The position numbers and the translations under genes are program-made. From Corallococcus sp. NCRR (GTDB lineage Bacteria > Myxococcota > Myxococcia > Myxococcales > Myxococcaceae), in assembly GCF_026965535.1 (NCBI RefSeq), contig NZ_CP114039.1, forward strand, positions 2,914,001 through 2,978,000: 64,000 bases of DNA, given 5' to 3'. Below the pieces are notes generated by a model. It saw only the letters and a program-made list of their open reading frames with translations. It searched no databases and was not told the origin of the DNA. Each line of letters begins with the position of its first letter. Positions within the stretch are counted from its first letter, which is position 1. Positions 35,301-43,605 of this stretch are shown here, piece after piece.

Positions 35301-36827
35301 GCGGCGTCGGTGACCCTCACCGCGACGCTGGGCACGTCCTCCCAGACGGCCGCGCTGCGCGTGCTGGGTGAGACCGAGGCGGCCAACGCCACGGGCCTCA
35401 CCCCGGAGACGGTGGGCGTGGCGCCGGGCGGCACGGCGCGCTTCACCGTGACGTTCGACCGGCCGGTGCCGGCGGGCACCTCGCTGGACGTGAGCGTGGC
35501 TCCCTCGGGCTTCGGCACCTTCACGGCCCAGGCCGTGACGGCGGACGCGCTGACGGCCACCTTCGACCTGCTCGTGGACGAGGCCAGCACCGGCTCCGGC
35601 ACGGTGACGCTGGGCACGCTGAGCGCCACGGTGAACGTCATCACGGACGTGCCGCGGCTCGTGTCGCTCACCCCGTCCACCGCCACGGTGAACGCGGGCG
35701 CGGCCCAGGTGTTCACGGTGACGCTGGAGTCCGCTCCGACGGCGCCCGTGCAGGTGCTGCTGGCGCTGACCTCTCCGGCCACGCCCTTCGGCGCGCTGTC
35801 CGCCACGTCGGTGACGGTGGACGCGGGCGAGACGACGGCGACGGTGACGTTCACCGCCGCGGCGGAAGGTGAGGGGACGGGCGCGGTGTCCGCCTCGCTC
35901 AACGGCATCACGCGGTCGGCGGCGCTGACCGTGCTGCCTCCTCCCGCGAAGCTCGCCAGCGTCACGCCGGGCACGGCGTCGGTGACGGTGGGCACGACGC
36001 AGACGTTCACCGTCACGCTGGACCGCAAGGCCCCGGCGGGCGGCGCGGCCGTGGACGTGGCGTTCACGCCCTCGGAGCTGGGCTCGCTGTCGGCCTCGAC
36101 GGTGACGGTGCCGGAAGGCCAGACGACCGCCACGGTCGTCTTCACCGCCACGGAGGCCACGGGCGACGGCCAGCTCACCGCGTCCTACCAGGGCGTGACG
36201 AAGCAGGCGGCCGTGACGGTGGCCGCGGTGCAGGGCCACGTCGTCATCAGTGAGATCGCCGGCCAGGGTCTCACCGTGAACGCGGACGACTACATCGAGC
36301 TGTACAACCCGACGAACGCCGCCGTGAACATCACCGGCTGGAAGCTGCTCTACCGCACGGCGAGCACCACCAGCACCACGACGAACTTCACGGTGCTGGC
36401 CACGCTGCCCGCCGCGACCATCAAGGCCCACGGCTACTACCTGGTCGCCGCCACCAGCTACTCCACGTCGGCCGTCCCCGCGGACTACACGTGGGGCAAC
36501 ACGGACATCTCCGGCTCCACGGGCAACGTCCGCCTGGGCATGGCGGATGTGACGGTGGACCCCACGTCCCTCACGGGCGTGGTGGACACCGTGGGCTTCG
36601 GCAACGGCCGCACGGTCGTGGAGGGCGCCGCGGCCCCCGCGCCCGCGGGCAAGGGTGGCAGCATCGAGCGCAAGGCCCGGGCGACGTCCACCGCCGCGAC
36701 CATGGGCGCGGGCGGCGAGGATGAGCTCGCGGGCAACGGCCAGGACTCCGACAACAACGCGGCGGACTTCGTGCCCCGCGTGGCGCGCGATCCGCAGAAC
36801 TCCTCGAGCCCCATCGAGACGCCGTAG
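32317..36827 (+). CDS. Multidomain amidohydrolase lipoprotein, interrupted by one apparent frameshift
   Basis: 1503 codons if one base is restored near 33268. Frame 1 runs 32317-33267, then frame 3 continues to 36827. Lipoprotein signal (LLLGSAC), then a Cys-rich DUF4215 repeat ([16 protein letters not shown]), then an amidohydrolase domain: NPHDHITYP supplies the metal-binding His pair, IIHGV and SLGTDW later metal ligands. The frameshift falls directly after IIHGV. Next come thrombospondin type-3 calcium repeats ([15 protein letters not shown]), an OB-like domain, several Calx-beta/Ig-like repeats (about 900-1290), and a C-terminal lamin-tail domain (EIAGQ...YIELYNPT). It is probably a large surface hydrolase. 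The downstream frame keeps full coding quality, so recent mutation or sequencing error is likely. Confidence 0.85.
33265..33270 (+). other. Frameshift site in the amidohydrolase gene
   Basis: The sequence here is GTGGCC. Restoring one G (GTGGGCC) joins the upstream frame (IIHGV) to the downstream frame ([10 protein letters not shown]) without a gap, and the fused text reads like a normal amidohydrolase. Without it the upstream frame ends at 33369. Confidence 0.8.
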
Positions 36828-36840
36828 TCACCGCCTCCCG

Positions 36841-36868
36841 CCCCGCTCCCCTCGCATGGGGAGCGGGG
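36841..36868 (+). terminator. Terminator hairpin 1 after the amidohydrolase gene
   Basis: CCCCGCTCCCC (36841-36851) pairs perfectly with GGGGAGCGGGG (36858-36868), with a TCGCAT loop. Confidence 0.65.
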
Positions 36869-36890
36869 ATGGAAGCTCCCTGAAATGAAA

Positions 36891-36924
36891 GACGCCCGGT
36901 CCCTCGCATGGGGGACCGGGCGTC
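36891..36924. terminator. Terminator hairpin 2, between convergent genes
   Basis: GACGCCCGGTCCC (36891-36903) pairs perfectly with GGGACCGGGCGTC (36912-36924). It is followed by the T-rich TGTTCTTCC for the plus strand and by AAAGTAAAG-like A/T bases on the other side, so it can stop both directions. Its loop shares TCGCATG with hairpin 1. Confidence 0.75.
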
Positions 36925-36962
36925 TGTTCTTCCGGGCCGCCCGGCCCGGCGGGGTCAGCGCC

Positions 36963-37607
36963 TCAGGCCAGGGGGGCGCGCACGTGGAGGCCGCCGGAGA
37001 GGATCTGATCCAACGACGCCATCAGCGGGTCGTAGTTCACCATGCCGCGGTACAGGTTGTGGTGCAGCAGGATGCCCAGGTAGCCGCCCATCATCGTGTG
37101 GGCCATGTGCACCGGGTCCACCTCCTGGCGGAACTCATTGCGCTTCTGGCCGAAGCGGATCATCCCCGCCAGCACCGCCACGTAGAGGGAGATCTTCTCG
37201 CGCAGCGCCTCCGCCACGCGGTCGTTGGACTCGGCGGACTCGGCGGACAGCATCCCGAAGAAGATGCCGTATTCGCGGTGGTAGCGCAGGAACTGGGACG
37301 TGCGGGACACCACGAACACCAGCTGCTCCCGGCCGGACAGGACGCGGCGCTCGGCGAGCAGCGGCGCGAACTCCATCAGGTAGCGCTGGTGCAATTCCTC
37401 GATGGCCGCCAGCAGCAGGTCTTCCTTGGTGGGGAAGTGCCAGTAGAGCGCGCCCGGAGTCATCCGGATGGCCTTCGCCAGGTCCGACATCGTCGTCGAC
37501 AGGTAGCCCCGCCGAGCGAACAACGTGATGGCGGCCTCCAGGATTTCGACCCGCGTTCGCGCGGCCCGCTCCTGTTTGATTTCGCGCTTCGCTGGTTCCT
37601 TGCTCAT
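36963..37607 (-). CDS. TetR-family transcriptional regulator
   Basis: 214 residues. The N-terminal helix-turn-helix domain spans about 15-62 (RVEILEAAITLFARRGYLSTTMSDLAKAIRMTPGALYWHFPTKEDLL, shown only in outline). The C-terminal ligand domain is helical, with QFLRYHREYGIFFGMLSAE and VDPVHMAHTMMGGYLGIL typical of regulators of lipid or hydrophobic-compound genes. The ligand is unknown. It sits 19 bases downstream of the metallophosphoesterase gene on the same strand and may be co-transcribed with it. Confidence 0.9.
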   Translation of the reverse strand: MSKEPAKREIKQERAARTRVEILEAAITLFARRGYLSTTMSDLAKAIRMTPGALYWHFPTKEDLLLAAIEELHQRYLMEFAPLLAERRVLSGREQLVFVVSRTSQFLRYHREYGIFFGMLSAESAESNDRVAEALREKISLYVAVLAGMIRFGQKRNEFRQEVDPVHMAHTMMGGYLGILLHHNLYRGMVNYDPLMASLDQILSGGLHVRAPLA

Positions 37608-37626
37608 TTCCGGGTAAATCTACACC

Positions 37627-38883
37627 TCACGCCAGGAGCGTCACCTTAACGATTTCAGACGGAGCGGCGACGCGCAGGGGCGGGCCCCAGAAGCCGGTGC
37701 CACGGCTGACATAGAGGTGTTTGTCGCCCTCCTGGAAGAGACCGGCGTCGTGTTTCCAAATTGCTGAGACGGCGAGGGTGAACGGGAAGAACTGTCCCCC
37801 GTGGGTGTGTCCGGACAGTTGCAAGCCCATGCCCGCCTTCGCGGCCACATCCCAATTGGATGGTTGGTGCGCGAGCAGCACCGCGGCGCGGTCTGGATTC
37901 CGGCCTTCGATGGCGGCCTCCAGGTTGTAACCCTTGGGGCCGTTACGCATGGACCAGTCGTCCACGCCCACCAGGTCGAACGCGCCGCCCGCGTCTCCAA
38001 TCGTCACGTGACGGTTGCGCAGCACGGTGACGCCCAGGCCGCTGAGCGCGTCCGCCCAGGCGCTGGCGTTCCAGTAGTACTCGTGGTTGCCGGTGATGAA
38101 GTGCGTGCCCGCTCTCGCCTGGAGGTTCTGGAGCGCGGCGACGGAGTGGCGCAGGTCGGCCACGGTGCCGTCCACCAGGTCGCCGGTGATGACGACCAGG
38201 TCCGGCTTGAGCGCGTTGGCCCGCCGCACCAGCTCATCCATGAAGCGCCGCTGGATGATGGGGCCCACGTGGATGTCGCTCATGTGGACGAGGGTGAAGC
38301 CGTCCAGCGCCTTGGGCAGGCCGGGCAGCCGCACCGCGATCTCGTTGACCACGGGCGGGTGGAAGGCGCTCCACATGCCGTAGCCGGTGAGGCCGCCCGC
38401 CGCGAGCACCGCGCCGCCCGCGGTGGCCCGCGAGAGGAACAACCGGCGCGCTTCGTCCACGGGGGGCACGGCGGGAGGCGGGGCCGGCACGGTGACGGCC
38501 AGGTCCGCCAGGGACGGCGGCGCGGCGGGGTCCGGCGCGGGCGTGGCGAGCGGCGCGGCGACGCCCCGGTGGCCGCGCGTGCGCGCCACGAGCCATCTCA
38601 CCGCGCCCAGCAGCGCCAGGGAGAGCAGCAGGTAGACGGCGACGCCCATCCACGTCCACGCGAACACGGCGACGATGAACGCGGAGGGGAGGATGCGCGT
38701 CACCACCCAGGACAGCAGCAGCGGCACGCACAGGGCCGTCAGCAGCACCTTGCCCGCGGTGCGCCAGGAGCGGCTCGTGGACGTGTCACGGAAGAGGCGC
38801 CGGTACAGGTAGATGTGGACTTGGACCGACGCGACGCTGACGAGCAGGATGAACAGGATGATGCGCAACGGGCTTTCCACCAT
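37627..38883 (-). CDS. Membrane-anchored metallophosphoesterase
   Basis: 418 residues from ATG 38883. Four N-terminal membrane helices (about 6-115) precede a linker rich in Pro/Ala. A second segment, DEARRLFLSRATAGG, looks like an internal twin-arginine-type or membrane-insertion signal before the catalytic domain. The calcineurin-like motifs are complete: DIHVGP, GDLVDG, GNHEYY and GHTHGG, which bind two metals. This membrane-plus-phosphoesterase layout is shared with bacterial YkuE-like and lipid phosphoesterases. The substrate is unknown. Confidence 0.88.
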   Translation of the reverse strand: MVESPLRIILFILLVSVASVQVHIYLYRRLFRDTSTSRSWRTAGKVLLTALCVPLLLSWVVTRILPSAFIVAVFAWTWMGVAVYLLLSLALLGAVRWLVARTRGHRGVAAPLATPAPDPAAPPSLADLAVTVPAPPPAVPPVDEARRLFLSRATAGGAVLAAGGLTGYGMWSAFHPPVVNEIAVRLPGLPKALDGFTLVHMSDIHVGPIIQRRFMDELVRRANALKPDLVVITGDLVDGTVADLRHSVAALQNLQARAGTHFITGNHEYYWNASAWADALSGLGVTVLRNRHVTIGDAGGAFDLVGVDDWSMRNGPKGYNLEAAIEGRNPDRAAVLLAHQPSNWDVAAKAGMGLQLSGHTHGGQFFPFTLAVSAIWKHDAGLFQEGDKHLYVSRGTGFWGPPLRVAAPSEIVKVTLLA

Positions 38884-38977
38884 GGGAGGCCCATCCTCGC
38901 GCGCACGCGCCACGGCGCAACCGGCATGCGCGTGAAGAAGCGTGAAGCGGACCGGGAGCCCCGCGCCCGGTGTCCGG

Positions 38978-39586
38978 CTACTTCCGGGTGGTGCCCAGCG
39001 CGGCGCCGATCTGCTGCCACTCCTGGGCGTAGGTGCCACGGGAGAAGGCGCGCAGGTCTTCGCCGGTCACCGTGCCGCGGGAGAGCGCCGTGTCGAGCGC
39101 CTTCACGATGGCGTTCTTGTGCGGCTGCTCCACGTACGGGTTGTCCTCGCGGAAGACCTCGCCGAAGAGCGTCTCCAGGCGGCCGTCCTGCTTCAGCCGC
39201 TCCACGATGCGGTTCTGCGACACGGGCGCGTCCGCGTGCGCGTGCAGCATGGCGGAGGCGATGCCGCTCTGCGCGTCCGCGTCCGGGAACTCCGCCAGCA
39301 GCCCCAGCTCCATGTCCGCCTGGGCGATGGACTCCGCGTCCGCCGCGGAGGGCGGGGCCTTCGCGGCCGGCGTCTGCGCGGGCGTGGGGCGGGAGGAAGC
39401 GGGGGCGGGGCGCGCGGGCTCGAAGTCGCTGCGGCCCTGGAAGGAGCGCACGTTGGCGTTGGCGGGCGTCCGGCCCTGGGCGGCCCCCGGCTTGCTGTCG
39501 CGCGTGACGTCGCTCCGCTCGGACCGCTCGAGCTCCGAGCGCTTCGGGGGAAGGGACGGGCGATTGCCACCATCGACGCGAGACAT
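38978..39586 (-). CDS. Hypothetical protein with disordered N-terminus
   Basis: 202 residues from ATG 39586. The first 85 residues are rich in Ser, Arg, Pro and Ala (RPAPASSRPTPAQTPAAKAP) and probably disordered. The C-terminal 115 residues are helical and acidic (DMELGLLAEFPDADAQSG; LETLFGEVFREDNPYVEQPH; FSRGTYAQEWQQIGAAL). No signal peptide, Cys or membrane helix. The layout, a disordered lead plus a small helical domain, resembles secretion substrates or adaptor proteins, but no family was recognised. Confidence 0.6.
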   Translation of the reverse strand: MSRVDGGNRPSLPPKRSELERSERSDVTRDSKPGAAQGRTPANANVRSFQGRSDFEPARPAPASSRPTPAQTPAAKAPPSAADAESIAQADMELGLLAEFPDADAQSGIASAMLHAHADAPVSQNRIVERLKQDGRLETLFGEVFREDNPYVEQPHKNAIVKALDTALSRGTVTGEDLRAFSRGTYAQEWQQIGAALGTTRK

Positions 39587-39844
39587 GAGGGGACTCCAGG
39601 CGCAGGGGAAGGCCCGTCGCGAGACTCGCTCCGGGTTGCGGCACCTACATCTGTTATCGGTCCGGCCTTCCCCCGGGTTGCGTAGCCCCCCAGTCCACAG
39701 GCCCCGCACGGCCGCCCGCCTGCCGCGTCAGGGCCCCCTCCCAATCCTGGATCATCCGGCCTTGGCCGCCTTCCCCCTGGCCCAACCCCTTGATTCCAGG
39801 GGACTTTCATTCCAGACGGAAATCCGGCGTTTCGCCGCGACGCG
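39587..39844. other. Intergenic region with a possible terminator
   Basis: 258 bases between two leftward genes. CCCCTGG (39774-39780) and CCAGGGG (39796-39802) form a 7-bp hairpin 43 bases past the stop of the esterase gene, a possible terminator without a T-tract. The promoter of the downstream hypothetical gene should lie near 39600-39720. Confidence 0.4.
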
Positions 39845-40897
39845 TCACCCAGCGGTCGAGAAGATTTCTTCGAGCCCGGCCGGGAGGCTGCTCTGCCACG
39901 CGGGGTAATTGTGGCCCCCGCTGTAGGGCCGGTACGTGGCGCGGTGCCCGGCCGCCTGGAGGACGGGCAGGAGACGCTCGTTGCCGTCCTGGAGTCCCTC
40001 GAAGCGGCCGCAGTCCATCCAGACATGGAGCGGCGGCTGGCCGGTGCGGCGGGCCAGGTCGAAGACGACCATGTCGGTGCCTTCGATGGCGAAGGCGCCG
40101 GACTGGGACAGGACGCGGCCGAAGACGCGCGGCAGGCGCTGGGCCGCGTAGAGCGCCATCAGGCCGCCCAGCGACGAGCCCAGCACCGCGTGCGCGCCCG
40201 GCGTGCGCTGCTCGTCCACCAGCGACAGGTGCTCGCGGGCCAGGGGCAGCACGCGCTGGTGCAGGAAGGCCACGGTGGCTTCGCTGCACGCGTACTCGGC
40301 GGTGCGGGCCGGGCCGCCGTTGGACACGAAGGCCATGGCCACCGGCCGCATGCGGCCCGCGGCGATGAGGTTGTCCACCATCACGGGCAGTTGGACGCGC
40401 CGGAGGTAGTCGTCGCCGTCCAGCACCACCATGAGCGGCACGGGGCCCTTCACGGGCGGCGCGTACAGTGCCACCGCCCGCTTCGCGCCCACGGCCCATT
40501 CGTGCGTCGCCACCGGGTGGCGCGTCACGCGGCCCCTGGGGACGTTCCGGATGCGCTTGCCCAGCGGTGTCGCTTCGCCCCTGGGCATCCAGAAGCAGTG
40601 GTTGAAGTCGCCGAAGCCGTTGTCGGAGCGGCGCGGGTTGAAGGCGTCGCGCGCGCGGCGGCCCTTCGCGTCCAGGAGCGCGTATTCGACGTAGGCGTCC
40701 TCGGGCAGCGCCAGCGAGCGCGCCCACAGTCCCTTGCCCACGCGCTCCAGCGGCAGGGGCGCGCCGCGCCAGTCCTGGAAGTCTCCCTGGAGGAAGACCT
40801 GCCGGGGGCCCTTCCACACGAAGGTGGCGGTGTCTCCGTCGATGAGCGGCGTGCCCTCTTTGCGCGCGCGGGCTTCCAGCGTCCGGGTGTCATCCAT
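39845..40897 (-). CDS. Esterase-D/Fes-like alpha/beta-hydrolase with N-terminal E-set domain
   Basis: 350 residues. Residues about 20-110 form an immunoglobulin-like E-set/CBM48 domain (ATFVWKGPRQVFLQGDFQDW; LWARSLALPEDAYVEYALLD) as in glycogen-branching and enterochelin-esterase proteins. Residues about 130-350 are a putative-esterase fold: VVLDGDDYLR, GSSLGGLMALY with the nucleophilic Ser, and YSGGHNYPAWQSSL with the catalytic His. Family members hydrolyse siderophore esters, feruloyl esters or glutathione thioesters. No signal peptide is seen, so an intracellular siderophore or acyl-ester role is possible. Confidence 0.87.
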   Translation of the reverse strand: MDDTRTLEARARKEGTPLIDGDTATFVWKGPRQVFLQGDFQDWRGAPLPLERVGKGLWARSLALPEDAYVEYALLDAKGRRARDAFNPRRSDNGFGDFNHCFWMPRGEATPLGKRIRNVPRGRVTRHPVATHEWAVGAKRAVALYAPPVKGPVPLMVVLDGDDYLRRVQLPVMVDNLIAAGRMRPVAMAFVSNGGPARTAEYACSEATVAFLHQRVLPLAREHLSLVDEQRTPGAHAVLGSSLGGLMALYAAQRLPRVFGRVLSQSGAFAIEGTDMVVFDLARRTGQPPLHVWMDCGRFEGLQDGNERLLPVLQAAGHRATYRPYSGGHNYPAWQSSLPAGLEEIFSTAG

Positions 40898-40915
40898 GCG
40901 TGGCGCGCAATGTAG

Positions 40916-41824
40916 TCACGGGGACAGCAGGTCGCGCAGCGCTCCGGTCAGGTCGGGGTGGCGGAACTGGAAGCCCGCCTCCAGCGCGCGCCGGGGCATC
41001 ACCCGCTGGCCCTCCAGCGCCACGCGCGCCATCTCCCCGAAGCGCGCCTTGAGGACGATGCCCGGCACCGACAGCGCCGCGGGCCGCTCCAGCACCGCGC
41101 CCAGCGTGTGCGCGAAGGTCGCGTTGGTGACGGGTTCCGGCGACGTGGCGTTCACCGGGCCGGACAGCGTGGGGTGCTCCAGCGCGAAGCGCATCAACTG
41201 GAAGAGGTCTTCCCTGTGCACCCAGCTGACGTACTGCTGGCCGTTGCCCACCTTCGCGCCCGCGCCCATGCGGAACACCGGCAGCATCCGGTGCAGCACG
41301 CCGCCCGCCGGGTGCAGCACCACGCCGATGCGCAGGCGCACCGTGCGGATGCCTCCTTCTTCCGCGCGCAGGGCCTCCGCCTCCCAGCCCTGGCACACGT
41401 GGGCGAGGAAGTCGTCGCCGGGCGCGTCCTCCTCCGTCAGCGTCTGCCCCGCCCGGGCGCCGCCGTAGAAGCCCACCGCCGACGCGCAGACGAAGTGCCG
41501 CACGCTGCCCGCCTGCCTCAGGGCCTCCACCAGCACGCGCGTGCCCTCCACGCGGCTCTGGTGGATGCGGTGCTTCGCCTCGTGTGTCCAACGTTGGTCC
41601 ACCGGCTCCCCGGCCAGGTGCACCACCCCTTCCGCGCCCGCGAGCGCGTCCGGCGACAGCGGGGTGCTCCCGTCGAAGTAGGAGCCCGTCACCCCGGCCG
41701 GCAGCCGGCCGAGCGCGTGTTCCACGTTCCGGCTGAGCACGTGCACGGTGTGGCCGGCCTCCAACAAACCTTGGACAAGGCCTGGACCGAGGAAGCCGGT
41801 GGCGCCCGTGCAGGTCACCCTCAA
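40916..41824 (-). CDS. TIGR01777-family NAD(P)-dependent epimerase-like protein
   Basis: 302 residues. The N-terminal TGATGFLGPGLVQGLLEAGHTVHVLSRN is a Rossmann motif. VVHLAGEPVDQRWT, SAVGFYGG and CQGWEAEAL are signatures of the TIGR01777/YfcH branch of extended SDRs, and the C-terminal DUF1731-like tail (RFGEMARVALEGQRVMPRRALEAGF, in part) is present. The biochemical role is not established; some members are linked to cell-division or SulA-like annotations that are doubtful. Its ATGA start overlaps the stop of the upstream redoxin-like gene. Confidence 0.88.
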   Translation of the reverse strand: MRVTCTGATGFLGPGLVQGLLEAGHTVHVLSRNVEHALGRLPAGVTGSYFDGSTPLSPDALAGAEGVVHLAGEPVDQRWTHEAKHRIHQSRVEGTRVLVEALRQAGSVRHFVCASAVGFYGGARAGQTLTEEDAPGDDFLAHVCQGWEAEALRAEEGGIRTVRLRIGVVLHPAGGVLHRMLPVFRMGAGAKVGNGQQYVSWVHREDLFQLMRFALEHPTLSGPVNATSPEPVTNATFAHTLGAVLERPAALSVPGIVLKARFGEMARVALEGQRVMPRRALEAGFQFRHPDLTGALRDLLSP

Positions 41825-42384
41825 GGGTGGGCCTCCTTCTCCCGCTCGGCGGTCAGGTCCTGGCCCACCAGCTGGCTCAGCGCGATGAAGAAGCGGGCCT
41901 GCTCCTCCGGCTTCATGCGGCCGGAGTGGCGGTAGACAGGCGTGCCCTCCGCGTCCAGCAGCATCACCGTGGACGTCTTGGTGGGCAGCTTCAGGGGCTC
42001 CTGGCCCAGGGTGCCCTTGAGGTCCACCAGGATGGGCACGCCGGCCTTCTTCTCCTCGTCACGCACGTACGACAGGGCGATCTCCCGCGCGGGAAAGAAG
42101 TCGTATTTCTCCAGATTGGCCACGGCGACCACGAACGCACTTTGGAGAAGGCCGCGCTCGCGTCCCCGGGTGAACAGCTCCGCCTTCAGGGGGGCGTTGA
42201 GTGTCGTGGAGTCCTTGTCCTCGTAGAAGAGGATGACGGGTTTCCCACGCCACCGAGCCAGCTGGACCCGCTCTCCGCTGGAGGTGCTTAACGTCGCGTC
42301 CACCGGCTCCAGGTCCGGGGTGGCGCCGCTCGCGCTCCCCGCCGTCAGGGCCACCGTCAACGCGCCTGTGATCCACGCCTTCAT
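41821..42384 (-). CDS. Exported thioredoxin-fold protein (YtfJ/redoxin-like)
   Basis: 187 residues from ATG 42384. A signal peptide covers about 1-21 (ITGALTVALTAGSASGA). The rest fits a thioredoxin/redoxin fold: VQLARWRGKPVILFYEDKD, VAVANLEKYDFFPAREIA and VMLLDAEGTPVYRHSGRM. There is no CXXC motif, so it cannot act as a classical disulfide oxidoreductase; YtfJ-like periplasmic proteins share this feature. It is divergent from the carotenoid operon, and its start is only 13 bases from the CarA/CarH operator candidate, so light regulation might touch it as well. Confidence 0.78.
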   Translation of the reverse strand: MKAWITGALTVALTAGSASGATPDLEPVDATLSTSSGERVQLARWRGKPVILFYEDKDSTTLNAPLKAELFTRGRERGLLQSAFVVAVANLEKYDFFPAREIALSYVRDEEKKAGVPILVDLKGTLGQEPLKLPTKTSTVMLLDAEGTPVYRHSGRMKPEEQARFFIALSQLVGQDLTAEREKEAHP

Positions 42385-42396
42385 CGGGGGTCTCCG

Positions 42397-42424
42397 TGTA
42401 CAAGGTTTTTGCAAACCTTAGACA
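42397..42424. promoter_or_regulatory. Probable CarA/CarH operator
   Basis: An inverted repeat: TGT-AC-AAGGTTT-TTGC-AAACCTT-AG-ACA. The 7-base arms AAGGTTT/AAACCTT are perfect. It lies just upstream of the crtE promoter -35 box. In M. xanthus CarA and CarH bind palindromic sites next to the carB promoter and block RNA polymerase in the dark. Confidence 0.75.
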
Positions 42425-42429
42425 TAGCC

Positions 42430-42459
42430 TTGACAATCTCTGGACGCAAACGCTACCTC
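42430..42459 (+). promoter_or_regulatory. Probable promoter of the carotenoid operon
   Basis: TTGACA at 42430-42435 is a consensus -35 box; TACCTC at 42454-42459 is a plausible -10 at 18-base spacing. It is the only good pair in the 122-base divergent gap, and the operator abuts it. Confidence 0.6.
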
Positions 42460-42506
42460 TAGGTCAGAAGGCTGCTGCCGTGCTCCCGATTTCGGAGATC
42501 CGCTGT

Positions 42507-43595
42507 ATGGCCACCCTGCTTCCCAACGTGCAGCAGACCTCCGCCGGAGCAGCACCCCCTGAACATGCCTGGCTGCAGCTCGTGCAGGCGCAGGTGGAGG
42601 CCGCGCTCGCCCAGTTGTTCGAGCTGCCGGACGAACAGACCCTGGACGCACGTTGGACGCACGCTGCCGCGCAGGCGCGGGCCTATGCGCTGCGGCCGGC
42701 GAAGCGGCTGAGGCCGGCGCTGGTGCTGGCGGGGCACGGGCTGGCGCGCGGGAGCACCGCGGTGCCTCCGGGGCTGTGGCGCTTCGCCGCGGGGCTGGAG
42801 CTGCTGCACACGTTCCTGCTCATCCACGACGACGTGGCGGATCAGGCGGAGCTGCGGCGGGGCGGGCCGGTGCTGCACCGGATGCTCGCCCCGGGCCGTC
42901 CGGGCGAGGACCTGGCGGTGGTGATGGGAGACCACCTCTTCGCCCGCTCGCTGGAGGCGATGCTGGAGTCGGGGCTGCCGGGAGCCTCCCGCGTGGCGCG
43001 CTACTACCTGGGCGTGTGCCGTCACACGGCCGCCGGGCAGTACCTGGACCTGGACCTGGCGCGCGTGCCGCTGGCGGAGATGACGCTCTTCCAGACGCTG
43101 CGCGTGGCGCACCTCAAGACGGCGCGCTACGGCTTCTGCGCCCCGCTGGTGTGCGGCGCGATGTTGGGCGGCGCGGACGCGGGGCTCCTGGAGGGACTGG
43201 AGCGGGTGGGGCGCTCGGTGGGGCTCGCGTACCAGCTGCGCGATGACCTCATCGGCCTGTTCGGCGACGCGGCCGTGGCGGGCAAGGCGTCCGACGGAGA
43301 CTTCGTGCAGGCCAAGCGCACCTTCCCGGTGGTGGCCGCGTACGTGCGCGCCACGCCCGCGGGCCGCGAGGAGTTGGAGCGGCTGTGGGCGCTGCCGGTG
43401 GAGTGCAAGGACGACGCGGCGCTCGCCCGGGCGCGCGAGCTGGTGGAGCACTTCGGCGGCCGTGCGGCGTGTGAGCGCGCGGTGGAGCGCGCGTCGCGTT
43501 CCGCGCGGCGGAGCCTGGCGTCGCTGCCCAACCCCCATGGCCTGAGGGACCTCTTGGATGCCCTCATCACCCGGCTGTCGCGTCGCGCTTCCTGA
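42507..43595 (+). CDS. crtE: Geranylgeranyl diphosphate synthase
   Basis: 362 residues from ATG 42507; the frame is open upstream but that region is the promoter. It condenses isopentenyl diphosphate onto allylic diphosphates to give the C20 precursor. DDVAD at 108-112 is the first Asp-rich motif, and LRDDLIG near 247 the second; KTARYGF and PAKRLRPAL also match all-trans prenyl synthases. It is the first gene of the operon, under the candidate light-regulated promoter. The next start is 10 bases after its stop. M. xanthus CrtE has this proven role at the same operon position. Confidence 0.93.
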   Translation: MATLLPNVQQTSAGAAPPEHAWLQLVQAQVEAALAQLFELPDEQTLDARWTHAAAQARAYALRPAKRLRPALVLAGHGLARGSTAVPPGLWRFAAGLELLHTFLLIHDDVADQAELRRGGPVLHRMLAPGRPGEDLAVVMGDHLFARSLEAMLESGLPGASRVARYYLGVCRHTAAGQYLDLDLARVPLAEMTLFQTLRVAHLKTARYGFCAPLVCGAMLGGADAGLLEGLERVGRSVGLAYQLRDDLIGLFGDAAVAGKASDGDFVQAKRTFPVVAAYVRATPAGREELERLWALPVECKDDAALARARELVEHFGGRAACERAVERASRSARRSLASLPNPHGLRDLLDALITRLSRRAS

Positions 43596-43605
43596 GGACA
43601 CCGTC

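Noticed and set aside
33105-36431. A leftward open frame of 1108 codons
   Set aside because: It lies antisense to the amidohydrolase gene, is composed of His/Arg/Gly-rich low-complexity text, and has no family signature.
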